Shown here piece after piece: positions 8,255-17,168 of a stretch of 64,000 nt of DNA. The notes under the pieces were generated by a model. The model did no database searches. It saw nothing but the letters and a program-made list of their open reading frames with translations, and was not told the DNA's origin. The DNA is from JAMXLO01 sp963812505 (lineage in GTDB: Bacteria > Pseudomonadota > Alphaproteobacteria > Acetobacterales > Acetobacteraceae): contig CAWEVM010000003.1 of NCBI GenBank assembly GCA_963812505.1, positions 1 to 64,000 on the forward strand. Direction: 5' to 3'. A program made the position numbers and the translations under genes. Every line of letters begins with the position of its first letter. Position 1 is the first letter of the stretch.

Positions 8255-9163
8255 TCATCCGCCCAGCATGGTCCCCGCCGGCACTCGATGGCCGCGCAGG
8301 AAGGCATCGGCCGTCATGACGGGGCGGCCGCTCAACTGGACCCGTGTGAGCCGAAGTGCCTCCGCGCCACAAGCGATTGTCAGCCGGTCATCCAACGCCT
8401 TGCCGGGTGGCCCGGACCCCGGCGCGGGCTGAACCGCCAGCACCTTCAGCGTCGCCCCGTGCAGCGTGGTGGACGTGCCCGGCCAGGGATCGAATGCACG
8501 GACCTGCCGCTCGATCGCCGCGGCGTCGCGCGCCCAGTCGATATGGCCCGCTTCGCGCGTCAGTTTGGGAGCATAGGTCACGCCCTCATCTGGCTGCGGC
8601 ACGGGCACCGGCTGCTCGGACAGCGCTCGCAGGATCAGCGGCGCGCCCAACTCCGCAAGCGTGTCGTGCAGTGTCGCAGCGGTCGTGGCTGCGGTGATCG
8701 GAACCGCCGCACGCAGCAGCACTGGGCCGGTGTCCAGCCCTGCATCCATCTGCATGATGGTGACGCCGGTCTGGGCGTCGCCGGCGAGTACCGCGGCCTG
8801 GATGGGCGCGGCGCCCCGCCAGCGTGGCAGGAGACTGGCGTGAATGTTCAGACAGCCGCGGCGCGGCGCCTCCAGCATCGCCTGCGGCAGGATCAGTCCA
8901 TACGCCGCCACCACGGCCACATCGAGGCCAAGCGACGCGAAAGCCGTTTGCTCTGTTGAGTCGCCGCGGAGTCGCGAAGGCGTCCGAACTGACAGGCCCA
9001 GGCGCTCCGCTTCCAACTGCACGGGGCAAGATCGCAGCGCGTAGCCTCGCCCGGCGGGCTTAGGAGGCTGGCAGTACACCGCGGCGATCTCGTGTCCCGC
9101 CGCGCGCAGCTCCCGCAGCGCTGGAACGGCGAAGGCTGGACTGCCCATGAAAGCGAGGCGCAT
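8255..9163 (-). CDS. fmt: methionyl-tRNA formyltransferase
   Basis: Fmt formylates the amino group of initiator Met-tRNA using 10-formyl-tetrahydrofolate. The 302-residue protein has the formyltransferase domain with AYGLILP (about 88-94), the catalytic set CLNIHASLLPRWRGAAPIQ (N106, H108) and D144 in MDAGLDTGP. The C-terminal domain (from about 205) is the tRNA-binding part. The ATG at 9163 lies four bases after the def stop. def-fmt is a widespread operon pairing start and end of the formyl-methionine cycle; truA and the two-component pair follow on the same strand. Confidence 0.96.
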   Translation of the reverse strand: MRLAFMGSPAFAVPALRELRAAGHEIAAVYCQPPKPAGRGYALRSCPVQLEAERLGLSVRTPSRLRGDSTEQTAFASLGLDVAVVAAYGLILPQAMLEAPRRGCLNIHASLLPRWRGAAPIQAAVLAGDAQTGVTIMQMDAGLDTGPVLLRAAVPITAATTAATLHDTLAELGAPLILRALSEQPVPVPQPDEGVTYAPKLTREAGHIDWARDAAAIERQVRAFDPWPGTSTTLHGATLKVLAVQPAPGSGPPGKALDDRLTIACGAEALRLTRVQLSGRPVMTADAFLRGHRVPAGTMLGG

Positions 9164-9167
9164 GGCG

Positions 9168-9713
9168 CTACATCGCCTCGGTGCGCTTTTGGCGTAGCTC
9201 CTTGGCCAGCCGGCGCAGGATCATGTTGCGCTTCAGCGCCGAGAGGTGATCGACGAACAATATGCCGTCAAGATGGTCGATCTCATGCTGCAGACAGGCG
9301 GCCAGCAACCCCTCCGCGTCGATCTGCCGCTTCGCACCCTCGGCATCGATATAGCGCACCGTCACACGCGCCGGCCGGGTCACGTCAGCATACTGGCCGG
9401 GCAGCGACAGGCAGCCTTCCTCGCGCGTCGCCTCCTCCTGGCTGCGCGCCATCACCTCGGGGTTGACGAGCACGATCGGCGACGATTTTTCGTCCTGCAT
9501 CAGATCGACGACAGCGAAGCGCAATCCGACGCCTACCTGTGGCGCGGCGAGCCCGATGCCAGGGGCACGGTACATGGTTGCGAACATGCGCGGCACCAGC
9601 TTGCGCACCTGCTCCATGTCGCTGGGGCCGACCGGCCTCGCCCGCGCCTTCAGGATCGGGTCGGGGACGACCAGGATCGGCAGGGTCTCCACCGTCGAGT
9701 TCATGTCGGGCAT
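9168..9713 (-). CDS. def: peptide deformylase
   Basis: Def removes the N-formyl group from nascent proteins and uses a metal ion, usually Fe2+. All three motifs are present in the 181-residue protein: GIGLAAPQVG (about 52-61), EGCLSLPG with metal ligand C101, and QHEIDHLDG with H143, E144 and H147. Two ATGs fit the start, at 9713 (MPDMNST...) and 9704; a longer frame to 9803 adds unconserved sequence. The N-terminal insert-free layout and the C-terminal basic tail are typical of alphaproteobacterial deformylases. It heads the def-fmt-truA group and diverges from hsp20. Confidence 0.95.
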   Translation of the reverse strand: MPDMNSTVETLPILVVPDPILKARARPVGPSDMEQVRKLVPRMFATMYRAPGIGLAAPQVGVGLRFAVVDLMQDEKSSPIVLVNPEVMARSQEEATREEGCLSLPGQYADVTRPARVTVRYIDAEGAKRQIDAEGLLAACLQHEIDHLDGILFVDHLSALKRNMILRRLAKELRQKRTEAM

Positions 9714-9838
9714 GTAGCGGTGGCGTCTGGCTTGATCAACGCCCGGACCCCTTGCAACCGCAGCCGCCACTGCCAAAATTGACGGCTGCCGGAATGCCAC
9801 CATGGGTTCCGGCGACGCTTCGCTCCAAGGAGGAGGCT

Positions 9839-10312
9839 ATGACTACGAGGATGTTCACCTCGCCACTATTCCTGGGCTTTGACCATCTCGAGCAGATGCT
9901 CGAGCGGGCGTCGAAGTCATCGTCTGACGGCTATCCGCCATACAATATCGAACAGACCGGCCCGTCGGGGCTCCGCATCACGCTCGCGGTTGCCGGATTC
10001 ACCATGGATGACCTGCAAATTACCCAGGAAGACAACCAGTTGGTAATCCGCGGGCGTCAAACTGAGGATGACCAAGAACGCGTGTTCCTGCATCGCGGGA
10101 TCGCGGCGCGGCAGTTCCAGCGGGCTTTTGTGCTCGCCGAGGGGATCGAGGTGAAGGGTGCTTGGCTCGACAATGGGCTGTTGCACATCGACCTGGTCCG
10201 GCCGCAGCCCGAGGCACGCGTGAAGACGATCCAGATCAACCGTGCCAATGGCAGCAACGGCCAAGGCGGCGGGAAGCTCAGGATGGTCGATAACGAACCT
10301 GGGCAGGAATAA
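9839..10312 (+). CDS. small heat-shock protein, Hsp20/IbpA type
   Basis: A 157-residue alpha-crystallin-domain chaperone that holds unfolding proteins in the cytoplasm for later refolding. It begins MTTRMFTSPLFLGFDHLEQML, the IbpA-like N-terminus of alphaproteobacteria. The crystallin domain runs from about 35 to 130 and contains ITLAVAGF, QLVIRGRQ and the block GAWLDNGLLHIDL, which is the usual A-x-x-x-n-G-v-L-x-I/V pattern. A strong Shine-Dalgarno (AAGGAGGAG) precedes the ATG. Upstream, CCTTGCAA near 9753 could be part of a heat-shock sigma-32 promoter, but I cannot pair it convincingly with a -10 element. DUF1150 follows, a familiar pairing. Confidence 0.93.
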   Translation: MTTRMFTSPLFLGFDHLEQMLERASKSSSDGYPPYNIEQTGPSGLRITLAVAGFTMDDLQITQEDNQLVIRGRQTEDDQERVFLHRGIAARQFQRAFVLAEGIEVKGAWLDNGLLHIDLVRPQPEARVKTIQINRANGSNGQGGGKLRMVDNEPGQE

Positions 10313-10409
10313 GGCCTGCCCGGCCACGACGGTGCCGCAAAATGTGGGCCGGATCACCAAAAGGCGTCGGAGCTGCAGCAGCGGGCCGCCGCCACGAAGG
10401 AGTACGACG

Positions 10410-10667
10410 ATGAATATCGATAGCATTCAGCAACCGGACGAACAGGCGGCAATGGCCGCCATGGTCGACATCCGCCACATTTCCACCGAGCAGCTTGCGC
10501 AGCTTGGCCTTCAGCAGATCGCCTACGTAAAGCCGGTGGTCGTCAACGGTACCGCGGCCTACGCGATCCATGCCGCCGATGGCACGCCGATGGCCATTGC
10601 CGGGGAGCTCGATGTGGCGCTCGCGGCGATCGTCCAACATGAGATGGTACCGGCGCAGGTGCACTGA
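10410..10667 (+). CDS. DUF1150 family protein
   Basis: An 85-residue protein with the family core: ISTEQLAQLGLQQIAYVKPV, AYAIHAADGTPMAI and a C-terminal ALAAIVQHEMVPAQVH. The core run is quoted in pieces and covers about 23-80. GAAGGAG lies eight bases before the ATG at 10410. DUF1150 genes are often found directly behind hsp20 genes in alphaproteobacteria, as here (97-base gap, same strand), so co-expression under heat stress is plausible. The biochemical function is not known. Confidence 0.9.
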   Translation: MNIDSIQQPDEQAAMAAMVDIRHISTEQLAQLGLQQIAYVKPVVVNGTAAYAIHAADGTPMAIAGELDVALAAIVQHEMVPAQVH

Positions 10668-10731
10668 CGGCCGTCTCCTTGCCGTCTCGCGCCAGGGCCG
10701 TGCGGGGGGCGCGGCCTGGGCCCGGGCAGGG

Positions 10732-11307
10732 TCACGGAGGCGTCGGGTCGATCCATCCAATGTTGCCGTCGCTGCGGCGGTACACCACGTTCAGCTGGCC
10801 GGTTCCTGTGTTGCGGAACATCAGGACCGGCTGATCGGCGAGGTCCATTCGCATCACTGCCTCGCTGACCGACAGCAGGCTGATCTCGGCGGCCTGCTCA
10901 GCGATGACCGTGGCGTGCGCATCGCCGTTCGCACCATCCGGGGCCGACTCGGTCTCTTGCCGCAGTATATACTGGCGCGCCGCTTCGGGCCGCTCGCGAT
11001 TGGCGCTGTCGCGGGCATGGTCATTCATGCGCCGGCGATATCGGCGCAGCCGCTTGGCGATGTGCTCGGCTGCGTCATCGAAAGCGGTATTGGCGTCCGC
11101 CGCCTCCCCCTCGCCGCGGAGAGTCAATCCGCGACCGGCATGTACATTTATGTCGCAGATGAAGAAGCTGCGCGCGCGACTGAACGTGACATGCGCCTCC
11201 AGCGCGTGGTCGAAATATTTGTTGGATATGACATCCAGATGATCTGACACGCGGGTGCGCAGAGCATCTGATAAGTCGACCTGCTTGCCCGAAACCGTGA
11301 TCTGCAT
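10732..11307 (-). CDS. hpf: long-form ribosome hibernation promoting factor
   Basis: HPF binds the decoding centre of idle 70S ribosomes and, in the long form, drives 100S dimers in stationary phase. The 191-residue length and two-domain layout indicate the long type. The N-terminal S30AE domain (1-105) starts MQITVSGKQVDLSDALR. A linker of about 105-130 follows. The C-terminal dimerisation domain contains EAVMRMDLADQPVLMFRN, then GQLNVVYRRSDGNIGWI. It lies 60 bases downstream of rpoN on the same strand. hpf directly behind rpoN is the classic order in Proteobacteria. Confidence 0.95.
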   Translation of the reverse strand: MQITVSGKQVDLSDALRTRVSDHLDVISNKYFDHALEAHVTFSRARSFFICDINVHAGRGLTLRGEGEAADANTAFDDAAEHIAKRLRRYRRRMNDHARDSANRERPEAARQYILRQETESAPDGANGDAHATVIAEQAAEISLLSVSEAVMRMDLADQPVLMFRNTGTGQLNVVYRRSDGNIGWIDPTPP

Positions 11308-11367
11308 CGTGCCTCTCCCCGTGCGTCCGTTAACGGGATGTGAATCCCTGGGCCCGATTTCGCGGAA

Positions 11368-12867
11368 TCAGACCAGCGCGGCTTTCTCGCGCCTGCGCTG
11401 CACCGAGTTGGGGATTCGCAGCGCCTCACGGTATTTGGCCACGGTCCGCCGTGCGATGTCCACACCTTCATCGCGCAACGCTGCCACGATCGCATCGTCG
11501 GACAGAATGTCATCAGCGGCCTCCGCGTCAATCATTGAGCGAATCCGATAGCGGACAGCCTCTGCACTGTGGCTTTCGCCATCCGTTCCTGGAATAGCCG
11601 TGGTGAAAAAATACTTGAGCTCCAATGTGCCACGCGGAGTCGCGATGTACTTGTTGGCGGTCACGCGGCTCACTGTGCTCTCATGCATCTCGACCGCTTC
11701 GGCAATATCGCGCAGGATCAACGGGCGCAGATGCGCGACGCCGCGGCGCATGAAACCATCCTGCTGGCGGATGATTTCGGCGGCCACCTTCAGAATGGTC
11801 TGTGCCCGTTGCTGCAGCGAGCGTACCAGCCAGTTCGCGCTGGCAAGCTGTTCGGCCATAAACAGCCGATCCTCCTTGCGTGCGCGCGGCGCGACCCGTG
11901 CAAAAAACCTCTCGTTCACCAGCAGACGCGGCATAGTGTCCGGATTGAGCTCGATGACCCAGGTATCATCCAGGCTCGGGCGCATCAGAATGTCCGGGAT
12001 CACAAGTTGCACCGGCGCCGAGTCATAGCTCGCAGCGGGCTTTGGATCGAGGCTACGGATCTCCGCGATCATATCGGTCAGGTCTTCTGTGTCGACGCCG
12101 CAGACCGCGGTAAGCCGTCGCAGATCGCGCCGCGCGAGCAAATCGAGATTATCGAGGAGAGCCGCCATCGCCGGATCGAGCCGGTCGCGTTCGGCAAGCT
12201 GCGCTGCAAGACACTCCCTCAGATCGCGTGCGAACAGCCCGACCGGATCGAACCGCATCATCCGGGTGCGTACTCGTTCGATGTGTTCCAGCGTAACCGC
12301 CATGGCATCGGCAATCGCCGCGGGATCCGCGGTCAACCGCCCAGCAGGGCAAAGCAGCGCGATGAGATGCGCGCCGATCAAGCGATCCGCCGGATCGTTG
12401 AATGACAGTCGCAATTGCTCGCCGAGATGGTCGCGCAGCGGGCGACGCTCATCGGCGACATCATCGATGCCGCGCTCATCAACGTCGAAGTCCCTGGCGC
12501 CGCCGCGGCCGATGATCGCAGCGGAAGGCGGTGCACCATCGGCAACACCGCCCGCGTCATAGGCTTCGCCAAGATCGGCGTCGAGCGGCGCGGCCATCTC
12601 CGTGGGCAGTGTATCTGCCTCCGCCAACTGCGCTGCATCGGCGGACTCGCTGAACCGCTCCGGCACTTGGTCTGGTGCGGCACGTTCGGTATTCGGCAAC
12701 TCGGGGCTGTCGTCGCGCTCAAGCAGAGGGTTCCGCTCCAACTCCTCTTCAACGAAGCTCGCCACCTCGATATTCGAGTATTGCAGCAGCTTGATCGCCT
12801 GACGCAGTTGCGGCGTCATGACGAGCGTTTGGGTCTGTCGGATATCGAGGCGTGGCCCTAACGCCAT
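11368..12867 (-). CDS. rpoN: RNA polymerase sigma-54 factor
   Basis: RpoN directs RNA polymerase to -24/-12 promoters that need enhancer-binding ATPases. From the ATG at 12867 the protein is 499 residues. Region I is MALGPRLDIRQTQTLVMTPQ followed by LRQAIKLLQYSNIEV. An acidic region II follows (about 50-130). The core-binding and DNA-binding parts come next, ending with the RpoN box, here ARRTVAKYREALRIPNS. An in-frame extension to 12981 is unconserved and would reach into lptB. It sits between lptB and hpf, as in many Proteobacteria. No sigma-54 activator gene is seen in this window. Confidence 0.96.
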   Translation of the reverse strand: MALGPRLDIRQTQTLVMTPQLRQAIKLLQYSNIEVASFVEEELERNPLLERDDSPELPNTERAAPDQVPERFSESADAAQLAEADTLPTEMAAPLDADLGEAYDAGGVADGAPPSAAIIGRGGARDFDVDERGIDDVADERRPLRDHLGEQLRLSFNDPADRLIGAHLIALLCPAGRLTADPAAIADAMAVTLEHIERVRTRMMRFDPVGLFARDLRECLAAQLAERDRLDPAMAALLDNLDLLARRDLRRLTAVCGVDTEDLTDMIAEIRSLDPKPAASYDSAPVQLVIPDILMRPSLDDTWVIELNPDTMPRLLVNERFFARVAPRARKEDRLFMAEQLASANWLVRSLQQRAQTILKVAAEIIRQQDGFMRRGVAHLRPLILRDIAEAVEMHESTVSRVTANKYIATPRGTLELKYFFTTAIPGTDGESHSAEAVRYRIRSMIDAEAADDILSDDAIVAALRDEGVDIARRTVAKYREALRIPNSVQRRREKAALV

Positions 12868-12940
12868 GAAACGCCATGGTCCTTCATCGTTCGACCGCGA
12901 TGCTAGGACTTCGACGCAAACAAAACGTTCACGCGAGGTG

Positions 12941-13717
12941 TCAAAGGCTGAACCGCTCGCCGAGGTAGAAGCGGCGCACATCCTGATGCGCCACGACCTC
13001 GTCCGGCCGGCCCTCCATCAGCATCTTGCCGTCGTGCATGATGTAGGCGCGATCGATGATGCCGAGCGTTTCGCGCACATTATGGTCTGTGATCAGCACG
13101 CCAATTCCACGATCCTTGAGATGCGACACCAGATCGCGGATCTCGTTCACCGCGATCGGATCGATGCCTGCGAGCGGCTCATCGAGCAGGATATACGCGG
13201 GTTGCGTCGCCAGCGCGCGGGCGATCTCCACGCGGCGCCGCTCGCCACCCGATAGCGCCAGCGCTGGCGTGCGTCGCAGATGGCCGATGCCGAATTCGCC
13301 CAGCAATTCGTCCAGCATCAGATCACGCCGGTCGGCATCCGGCTCCACCACCTCGAGTGCGGCCATCACGTTCTGCTCGACGTTGAGGCCACGAAACACG
13401 CTGGCCTCCTGCGGCAGGTAGCCGATGCCGAGCCGCGCGCGGCGATACATCGGCAAATTGGTAATGTCGGCGCCGTCGAGGCTGATCGAGCCGGTGTCCG
13501 GCTTAACCAGGCCTACGATCATGTAGAAGGTCGTGGTCTTGCCGGCGCCGTTCGGACCTAGCAGGCCCACCGCCTCGCCGCGGCGCAACTCAATGCTCAC
13601 GTTCCGGACGACCGGGCGTTTTTTGTAGGTCTTGCCCACGCCGCGCGCGACCAGCCCCGCACCGCCGGCAAGGACCCGAAACCCCGATCCCCGTAGCTCC
13701 ATGCGCATTTCGTTCAT
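12941..13717 (-). CDS. lptB: LPS export ABC transporter ATP-binding protein
   Basis: LptB powers extraction of lipopolysaccharide from the inner membrane together with LptF/LptG (not in this window). The 258-residue protein has Walker A GPNGAGKTTT (about 54-63), a Q-loop in YLPQEASVF, signature ALSGGERRRVEIA, Walker B YILLDEPLAGIDP and the H-loop LITDHNVRE. It has an N-terminal extension of about 20 residues compared with E. coli LptB. The ATG overlaps the lptA stop by four bases. It is the last gene of kdsD-lptC-lptA-lptB before rpoN. Confidence 0.96.
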   Translation of the reverse strand: MNEMRMELRGSGFRVLAGGAGLVARGVGKTYKKRPVVRNVSIELRRGEAVGLLGPNGAGKTTTFYMIVGLVKPDTGSISLDGADITNLPMYRRARLGIGYLPQEASVFRGLNVEQNVMAALEVVEPDADRRDLMLDELLGEFGIGHLRRTPALALSGGERRRVEIARALATQPAYILLDEPLAGIDPIAVNEIRDLVSHLKDRGIGVLITDHNVRETLGIIDRAYIMHDGKMLMEGRPDEVVAHQDVRRFYLGERFSL

Positions 13718-14670
13718 TTCGGTGGTCCTGACGGGGCCTGTCCACTTAGCTGTTGGTTGGTGGCATCGTTGGGCAGCACCAGGCCCTGAACGCGCTCGCT
13801 GGGACCCGGCAGCAACTGTGCGATCCCGGTCTTCATGTTCACCTCCGCCTCCGAACCATCGAGCTGATTCTGCCCGCGGGTGATCCGCACGCGACCAGCC
13901 AGCCGCGCTATGCCGGTGTCCGGCACGTAAACCGCCCGGTCGCCGATCGCCGTGTCGGTCACTGTGCGGACTGTGACATTGCCGAATGCCTCCACCTTCT
14001 GCAGCTTGCCCGAAGCGGTGAGCGGATCCGCGGCGTTCTGCGGAGGAATCGTTGCTGGCGACGAGGGCGGCGCTGGCGCATCGGTGGTGTAGGCCACCAG
14101 CGTATCGGCCGCGATCCGCCGTCCGTCGTTGGTCACCGCGACGGCATTGCCGCGTGCCACTGCCATGTGCTTCTGCGACCAGTATTCCAGATCATCCCGG
14201 GCAGTCAGCACATCGGTGGGTGTGGTCAGCTTCAGCGCATGCCCGGTCACCACGAGTACGGCCTTGTCCATGTCGTACACTGCTCGATCACCCTGGACCT
14301 GGTCGGTGGGTGTGAAGATCCGCACATTTCCCTCCGCCTGCACGCGATAGATCTCATTGCCGCCCGTATCTGGGTCACTGATGACGCCCGGCGCCGGCTG
14401 CGAGGGGGGCGGCGTTGGCTGCGCTGCCGCGCCATTCTTCGGCCGATAGAACGCGGTCAACCGGTCCGCCGTCACCGTCACATTCTGCCTGACTGCCTTG
14501 GCGTTGCCGCGGGCGATCACCTCGCGCTGTTCCTGCCGCCACTCGATCCCCTCACTTGCGGTGATCGCGATCGGTCCCCCATGCGCCAGATCCAACTGCT
14601 GCGCCCAGCCGGGCGAGAGCGTCGCCGTGAGCGCCAGCGCTGCCGCAATGGCCGGCCACAACATCCTCAC
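13714..14670 (-). CDS. lptA: periplasmic LPS transport protein LptA (OstA-like)
   Basis: LptA forms the periplasmic bridge that carries LPS to the outer membrane. The 318-residue protein starts with a signal peptide (MRMLWPAIAAALALTATLSPGWAQ, quoted only as MRMLWPAIAAALAL). An OstA/LptA beta-jellyroll domain follows: ITASEGIEWRQEQREVIARG, VTVTADRLTAFY, then VYDMDKAVLVVTG. It is longer than E. coli LptA (185 residues), with a proline-rich insert near 85-95 and a second run of jellyroll strands, as is common in alphaproteobacteria. It starts at GTG 14670 overlapping the lptC stop (an ATG lies two codons in). Confidence 0.92.
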   Translation of the reverse strand: MRMLWPAIAAALALTATLSPGWAQQLDLAHGGPIAITASEGIEWRQEQREVIARGNAKAVRQNVTVTADRLTAFYRPKNGAAAQPTPPPSQPAPGVISDPDTGGNEIYRVQAEGNVRIFTPTDQVQGDRAVYDMDKAVLVVTGHALKLTTPTDVLTARDDLEYWSQKHMAVARGNAVAVTNDGRRIAADTLVAYTTDAPAPPSSPATIPPQNAADPLTASGKLQKVEAFGNVTVRTVTDTAIGDRAVYVPDTGIARLAGRVRITRGQNQLDGSEAEVNMKTGIAQLLPGPSERVQGLVLPNDATNQQLSGQAPSGPPK

Positions 14671-15350
14671 TTTGGGGCTCCGTTCAGGACCAGGTTGGCT
14701 GGTCCGGCGAACTGTACGACGGCGCCCTTGTCGGTGATGGTGAAGCCCTGCGCGTCGAGGGTGCCGAACGGTCCTTCGGCATGGGTCGGTTCGGCGCCGG
14801 CGGCGGCGCCGTTCTTCAGGTCGATCGAGGCGCTGTTGGTGGTTACGGTGGTCCCGTCATCCCGATAGAGGATGACGTTTCGCGACAGGTCGAGTTGATT
14901 ACTGTGCTGGAGGAACACACCATCCTTGGCCTGCAGCATCAGCCAGGTACCATTGGCCAGGGTTATGTCCCCCTTGGGCGTGGTTAGGTTGATGCGTTCG
15001 GGGCTGACCTGCTGCGCGGTTGCGGCTGTAAGGGTGTAGGGACGGCCTTGCTGGTCGACGCCGCGGTAGTGGGCATCGGTGAGAGTGGCTGCGCCGATTT
15101 GGCTGGCGGCACGCTGATAGGCGTCGCGGGCGGTGTCGCGCATGCGCTCGATCTCCGGCCAGAGCGCGATCGTCGCGAGAAGCGCCAATGCGGTGGCTGG
15201 GAGCATCCATTTGGTGAAGTTGATGACCATGCGGCGGCGTGCCAGGCCGCGGGTTGTGGGCACCTGACGGATGCGTGCGGCGGCAGCGGCGACCAGTTGC
15301 TGACCGGGCCGGCGCCGGCCGGAGCGGACGGGGAGTGGACGGACGCTCAT
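14667..15350 (-). CDS. lptC: LPS export system protein LptC
   Basis: LptC is anchored in the inner membrane by one helix and passes LPS from LptBFG to LptA. The 227-residue protein has a basic N-terminus (RRRMVINFTKWMLPA), one membrane helix at about 47-64 (MLPATALALLATIALW) and a periplasmic LptC domain. That domain contains ARDAYQRAASQIGAATL and LDLSRNVILYRDDGTTV, the usual jellyroll strand. ATG at 15350 overlaps the kdsD stop; its own stop overlaps the lptA start. The overlaps imply tight translational coupling through the operon. Confidence 0.92.
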   Translation of the reverse strand: MSVRPLPVRSGRRRPGQQLVAAAAARIRQVPTTRGLARRRMVINFTKWMLPATALALLATIALWPEIERMRDTARDAYQRAASQIGAATLTDAHYRGVDQQGRPYTLTAATAQQVSPERINLTTPKGDITLANGTWLMLQAKDGVFLQHSNQLDLSRNVILYRDDGTTVTTNSASIDLKNGAAAGAEPTHAEGPFGTLDAQGFTITDKGAVVQFAGPANLVLNGAPK

Positions 15351-16330
15351 ACGACACCCGCTCGCAGCAGGTCATGGATATGAAGGATGCCGAGTGGCCG
15401 CGATGTGGCATCCACCACGAACAGGGCCGTGATCGGGCGTTCATTCGCGTTCATGGTGTGTAGCGCCTCGCCGGCCAACGCGTCGGGAGCGATGGTGCGC
15501 GGCTCAGGAGTCATGACGCTGGCGACCTGGCGGGACAGCAGGTCGGGGCCCATGGCGCGCCGGAGATCGCCGTCGGTGACGATGCCGACCAGTCTGCCAG
15601 AGGCATTGACGACGCCGAGACAGCCGAAGCGCTTTTCGGTGATGACCAATAATGCGCGGTCCATCGGCAATCCCGGTGGCGCGAGGGGGATGGCGTCGCC
15701 CCGGTGCATCAGGTCGCGAACGCGGCGCAGGCGTGTGCCGAGGCGGCCACCGGGGTGGATCTGGTGGAAATCGGCTGCGGTGAAGCCGCGGCGGGTCAGC
15801 AACGCGACGGCGATCGCGTCACCGAGCGCCATCTGCATGGTGGTGGACGTGGTCGGGGCAAGGCCCATCGGGCAGGCCTCCGCCGCGGCCGGCAGCGTGA
15901 GTGCGACGTCCGCGGCGGCGGCCAGCGTCGAACCGGCGCGCGCGGTTATCGCCACAAGCGGCAGACCGAAGCGGCGCGAATGTGCCACCAGGTCGGCGAG
16001 TTCGGCGGTCTCGCCGGAGTTCGACAGTGCGATCACCGCGTCACCCGGAACGACCATGCCGAGGTCGCCGTGCGAAGCCTCGGCCGGATGCACGAATAGG
16101 GCAGGGGTGCCCGTGGAGGCCAGCGTTGCGGCGATCTTGCGGGCGACGAGGCCGGACTTGCCCATGCCGGAGACCACCACGCGGCCCGTGGCGCGTGCCA
16201 GCAGATCGACCGCGTCGCCGAAATTGGCGGCCAGGCCGGCGGCGAGCGCGTGGAGCCCCGCAGCCTCGGTGTGCAGCACCGAGCGGGCAACGTCGAGGTC
16301 CCCTCGATTCGGAGCGGGATAAGCGGCCAT
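15347..16330 (-). CDS. kdsD: D-arabinose 5-phosphate isomerase (KpsF/GutQ family)
   Basis: This enzyme interconverts ribulose 5-phosphate and arabinose 5-phosphate, the first step toward Kdo of the LPS core. The 327-residue protein has a SIS sugar-isomerase domain (about 35-170) with VVSGMGKSGLVARKIAATL, HPAEASHGDLGMV and ALSNSGETAEL. Two CBS domains follow (about 205-265 and 270-325), ending IHDLLRAGVV. It is the first gene of the kdsD-lptC-lptA-lptB operon, matching Kdo supply with LPS export. A 90-base gap separates it from the rnd remnant upstream. Confidence 0.95.
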   Translation of the reverse strand: MAAYPAPNRGDLDVARSVLHTEAAGLHALAAGLAANFGDAVDLLARATGRVVVSGMGKSGLVARKIAATLASTGTPALFVHPAEASHGDLGMVVPGDAVIALSNSGETAELADLVAHSRRFGLPLVAITARAGSTLAAAADVALTLPAAAEACPMGLAPTTSTTMQMALGDAIAVALLTRRGFTAADFHQIHPGGRLGTRLRRVRDLMHRGDAIPLAPPGLPMDRALLVITEKRFGCLGVVNASGRLVGIVTDGDLRRAMGPDLLSRQVASVMTPEPRTIAPDALAGEALHTMNANERPITALFVVDATSRPLGILHIHDLLRAGVV

Positions 16331-16420
16331 CAGCCTCTATTGACCGGTGGCAGCCTAAGGGTCAACCGGGGCGTCCCAATCCTGACAAGAATCGTGCCAA
16401 ATTTACCGATTGTGGCCGCG

Positions 16421-17058
16421 TCAGTGCGCAAAAATGTCAGGTTGTTCATAACCCAAGAGGTCAAGCCGTGCCCGGGCAGGGAGGAAATCGAAGCACGCCT
16501 CGGCCAGCTCGCGGCGGCCCTCGCGCACCAGCAGGGCCTCCAGCTTTGCCCACAATGCGTGGAGGTGCAGAACATCAGAGGCAGCGTAGGCGAGCTGCTC
16601 GGCGGTCAGTTCGACTGCGCCCCAATCCGAGGTCTGCTGCTGCTTGGACAGATCGACGCCAAGAAGCTCCTTGCACAGGTCCTTGAGACCGTGGCGATCG
16701 GTGAAGGTGCGGGTCAGCCGGGCGGCGATCTTGGTGCAGCGCACCGGGGCGACGACGATGCCAAGAGTATGCTGCAGCATCGCCACGTCGAAGCGCGCGA
16801 AGTGCATGAGCTTCACCGATGGCGGGGTGCGGCGAGCAGCCGGCTCAGGTTGGGGCAATCGTAACCACGACCGCCGAGGGCCGGTGGGATGACCTGAACG
16901 AGGTGAGCGTGGCCGTCGCCGGAGGAGAGCTGCACCAGGCAGAGCCGGTCGCGATGCGGATTGAGGCCCATGGTCTCGGTATCGACAGCAACGACGGGAC
17001 CGAGGGTGAGGCCTTCCGGCAGATCGTTCCGGTGCAGATGGATGGTGCCGCCTGGCAT
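16421..17058 (-). pseudogene. rnd: ribonuclease D, interrupted by a one-base frameshift
   Basis: RNase D trims tRNA 3' ends. The N-terminal part (from ATG 17058) carries the first exonuclease motif VAVDTETMGLNP; the C-terminal part carries LMHFARFDVAML and the DEDDy motif YAASDVLHLHAL. The two lie in different frames. They join exactly if one C is added to the CCCC tract (plus-strand GGGG at 16824-16827), giving a 212-residue protein, the usual length of the short alphaproteobacterial RNase D without an HRDC domain. As read, the first frame stops at TGA six codons after the shift. It may be a true pseudogene or a homopolymer sequencing error. It starts 24 bases behind a tRNA-Leu gene. Confidence 0.88.
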
Positions 17059-17081
17059 GAACTGGGTGGTGCTCACTGTGT

Positions 17082-17168
17082 TGGTGCCCAGGAGAAGACT
17101 CGAACTTCCACGACCTTGCGGCCACAGGTACCTGAAACCTGCGCGTCTACCAATTCCGCCACCTGGGC
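17082..17168 (-). tRNA. tRNA-Leu (anticodon CAG)
   Basis: The reverse strand gives an 87-nt class II tRNA. Acceptor GCCCAGG pairs with CCTGGGC, followed by discriminator A and an encoded CCA. D-arm block TGGCGGAATTGGTAGAC is typical of leucine tRNAs. The anticodon stem CAGGT/ACCTG holds loop TTCAGGT with CAG at 34-36. A long variable arm (TGGCCGCAAGGTCG region) and T-arm GGAAG-TTCGAGT-CTTCT complete it. It reads CTG codons, the main leucine codon in GC-rich genomes. Confidence 0.97.

Noticed and set aside
8139..8307. N-terminal extension of TruA encoded by the heptamer repeat.
   Set aside because: The extension is low-complexity Gly/Pro sequence, and TruA homologues begin at the conserved MTHWALRLEYDG.
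10668..10731. Bidirectional terminator between DUF1150 and hpf.
   Set aside because: A GC-rich imperfect hairpin exists but no T-tract follows on either strand, so I do not annotate it.
16832..16850. Programmed ribosomal frameshifting in rnd.
   Set aside because: There is no slippery heptamer or downstream structure convincingly placed, and frameshifting is not known for RNase D; an indel explains the data more simply.
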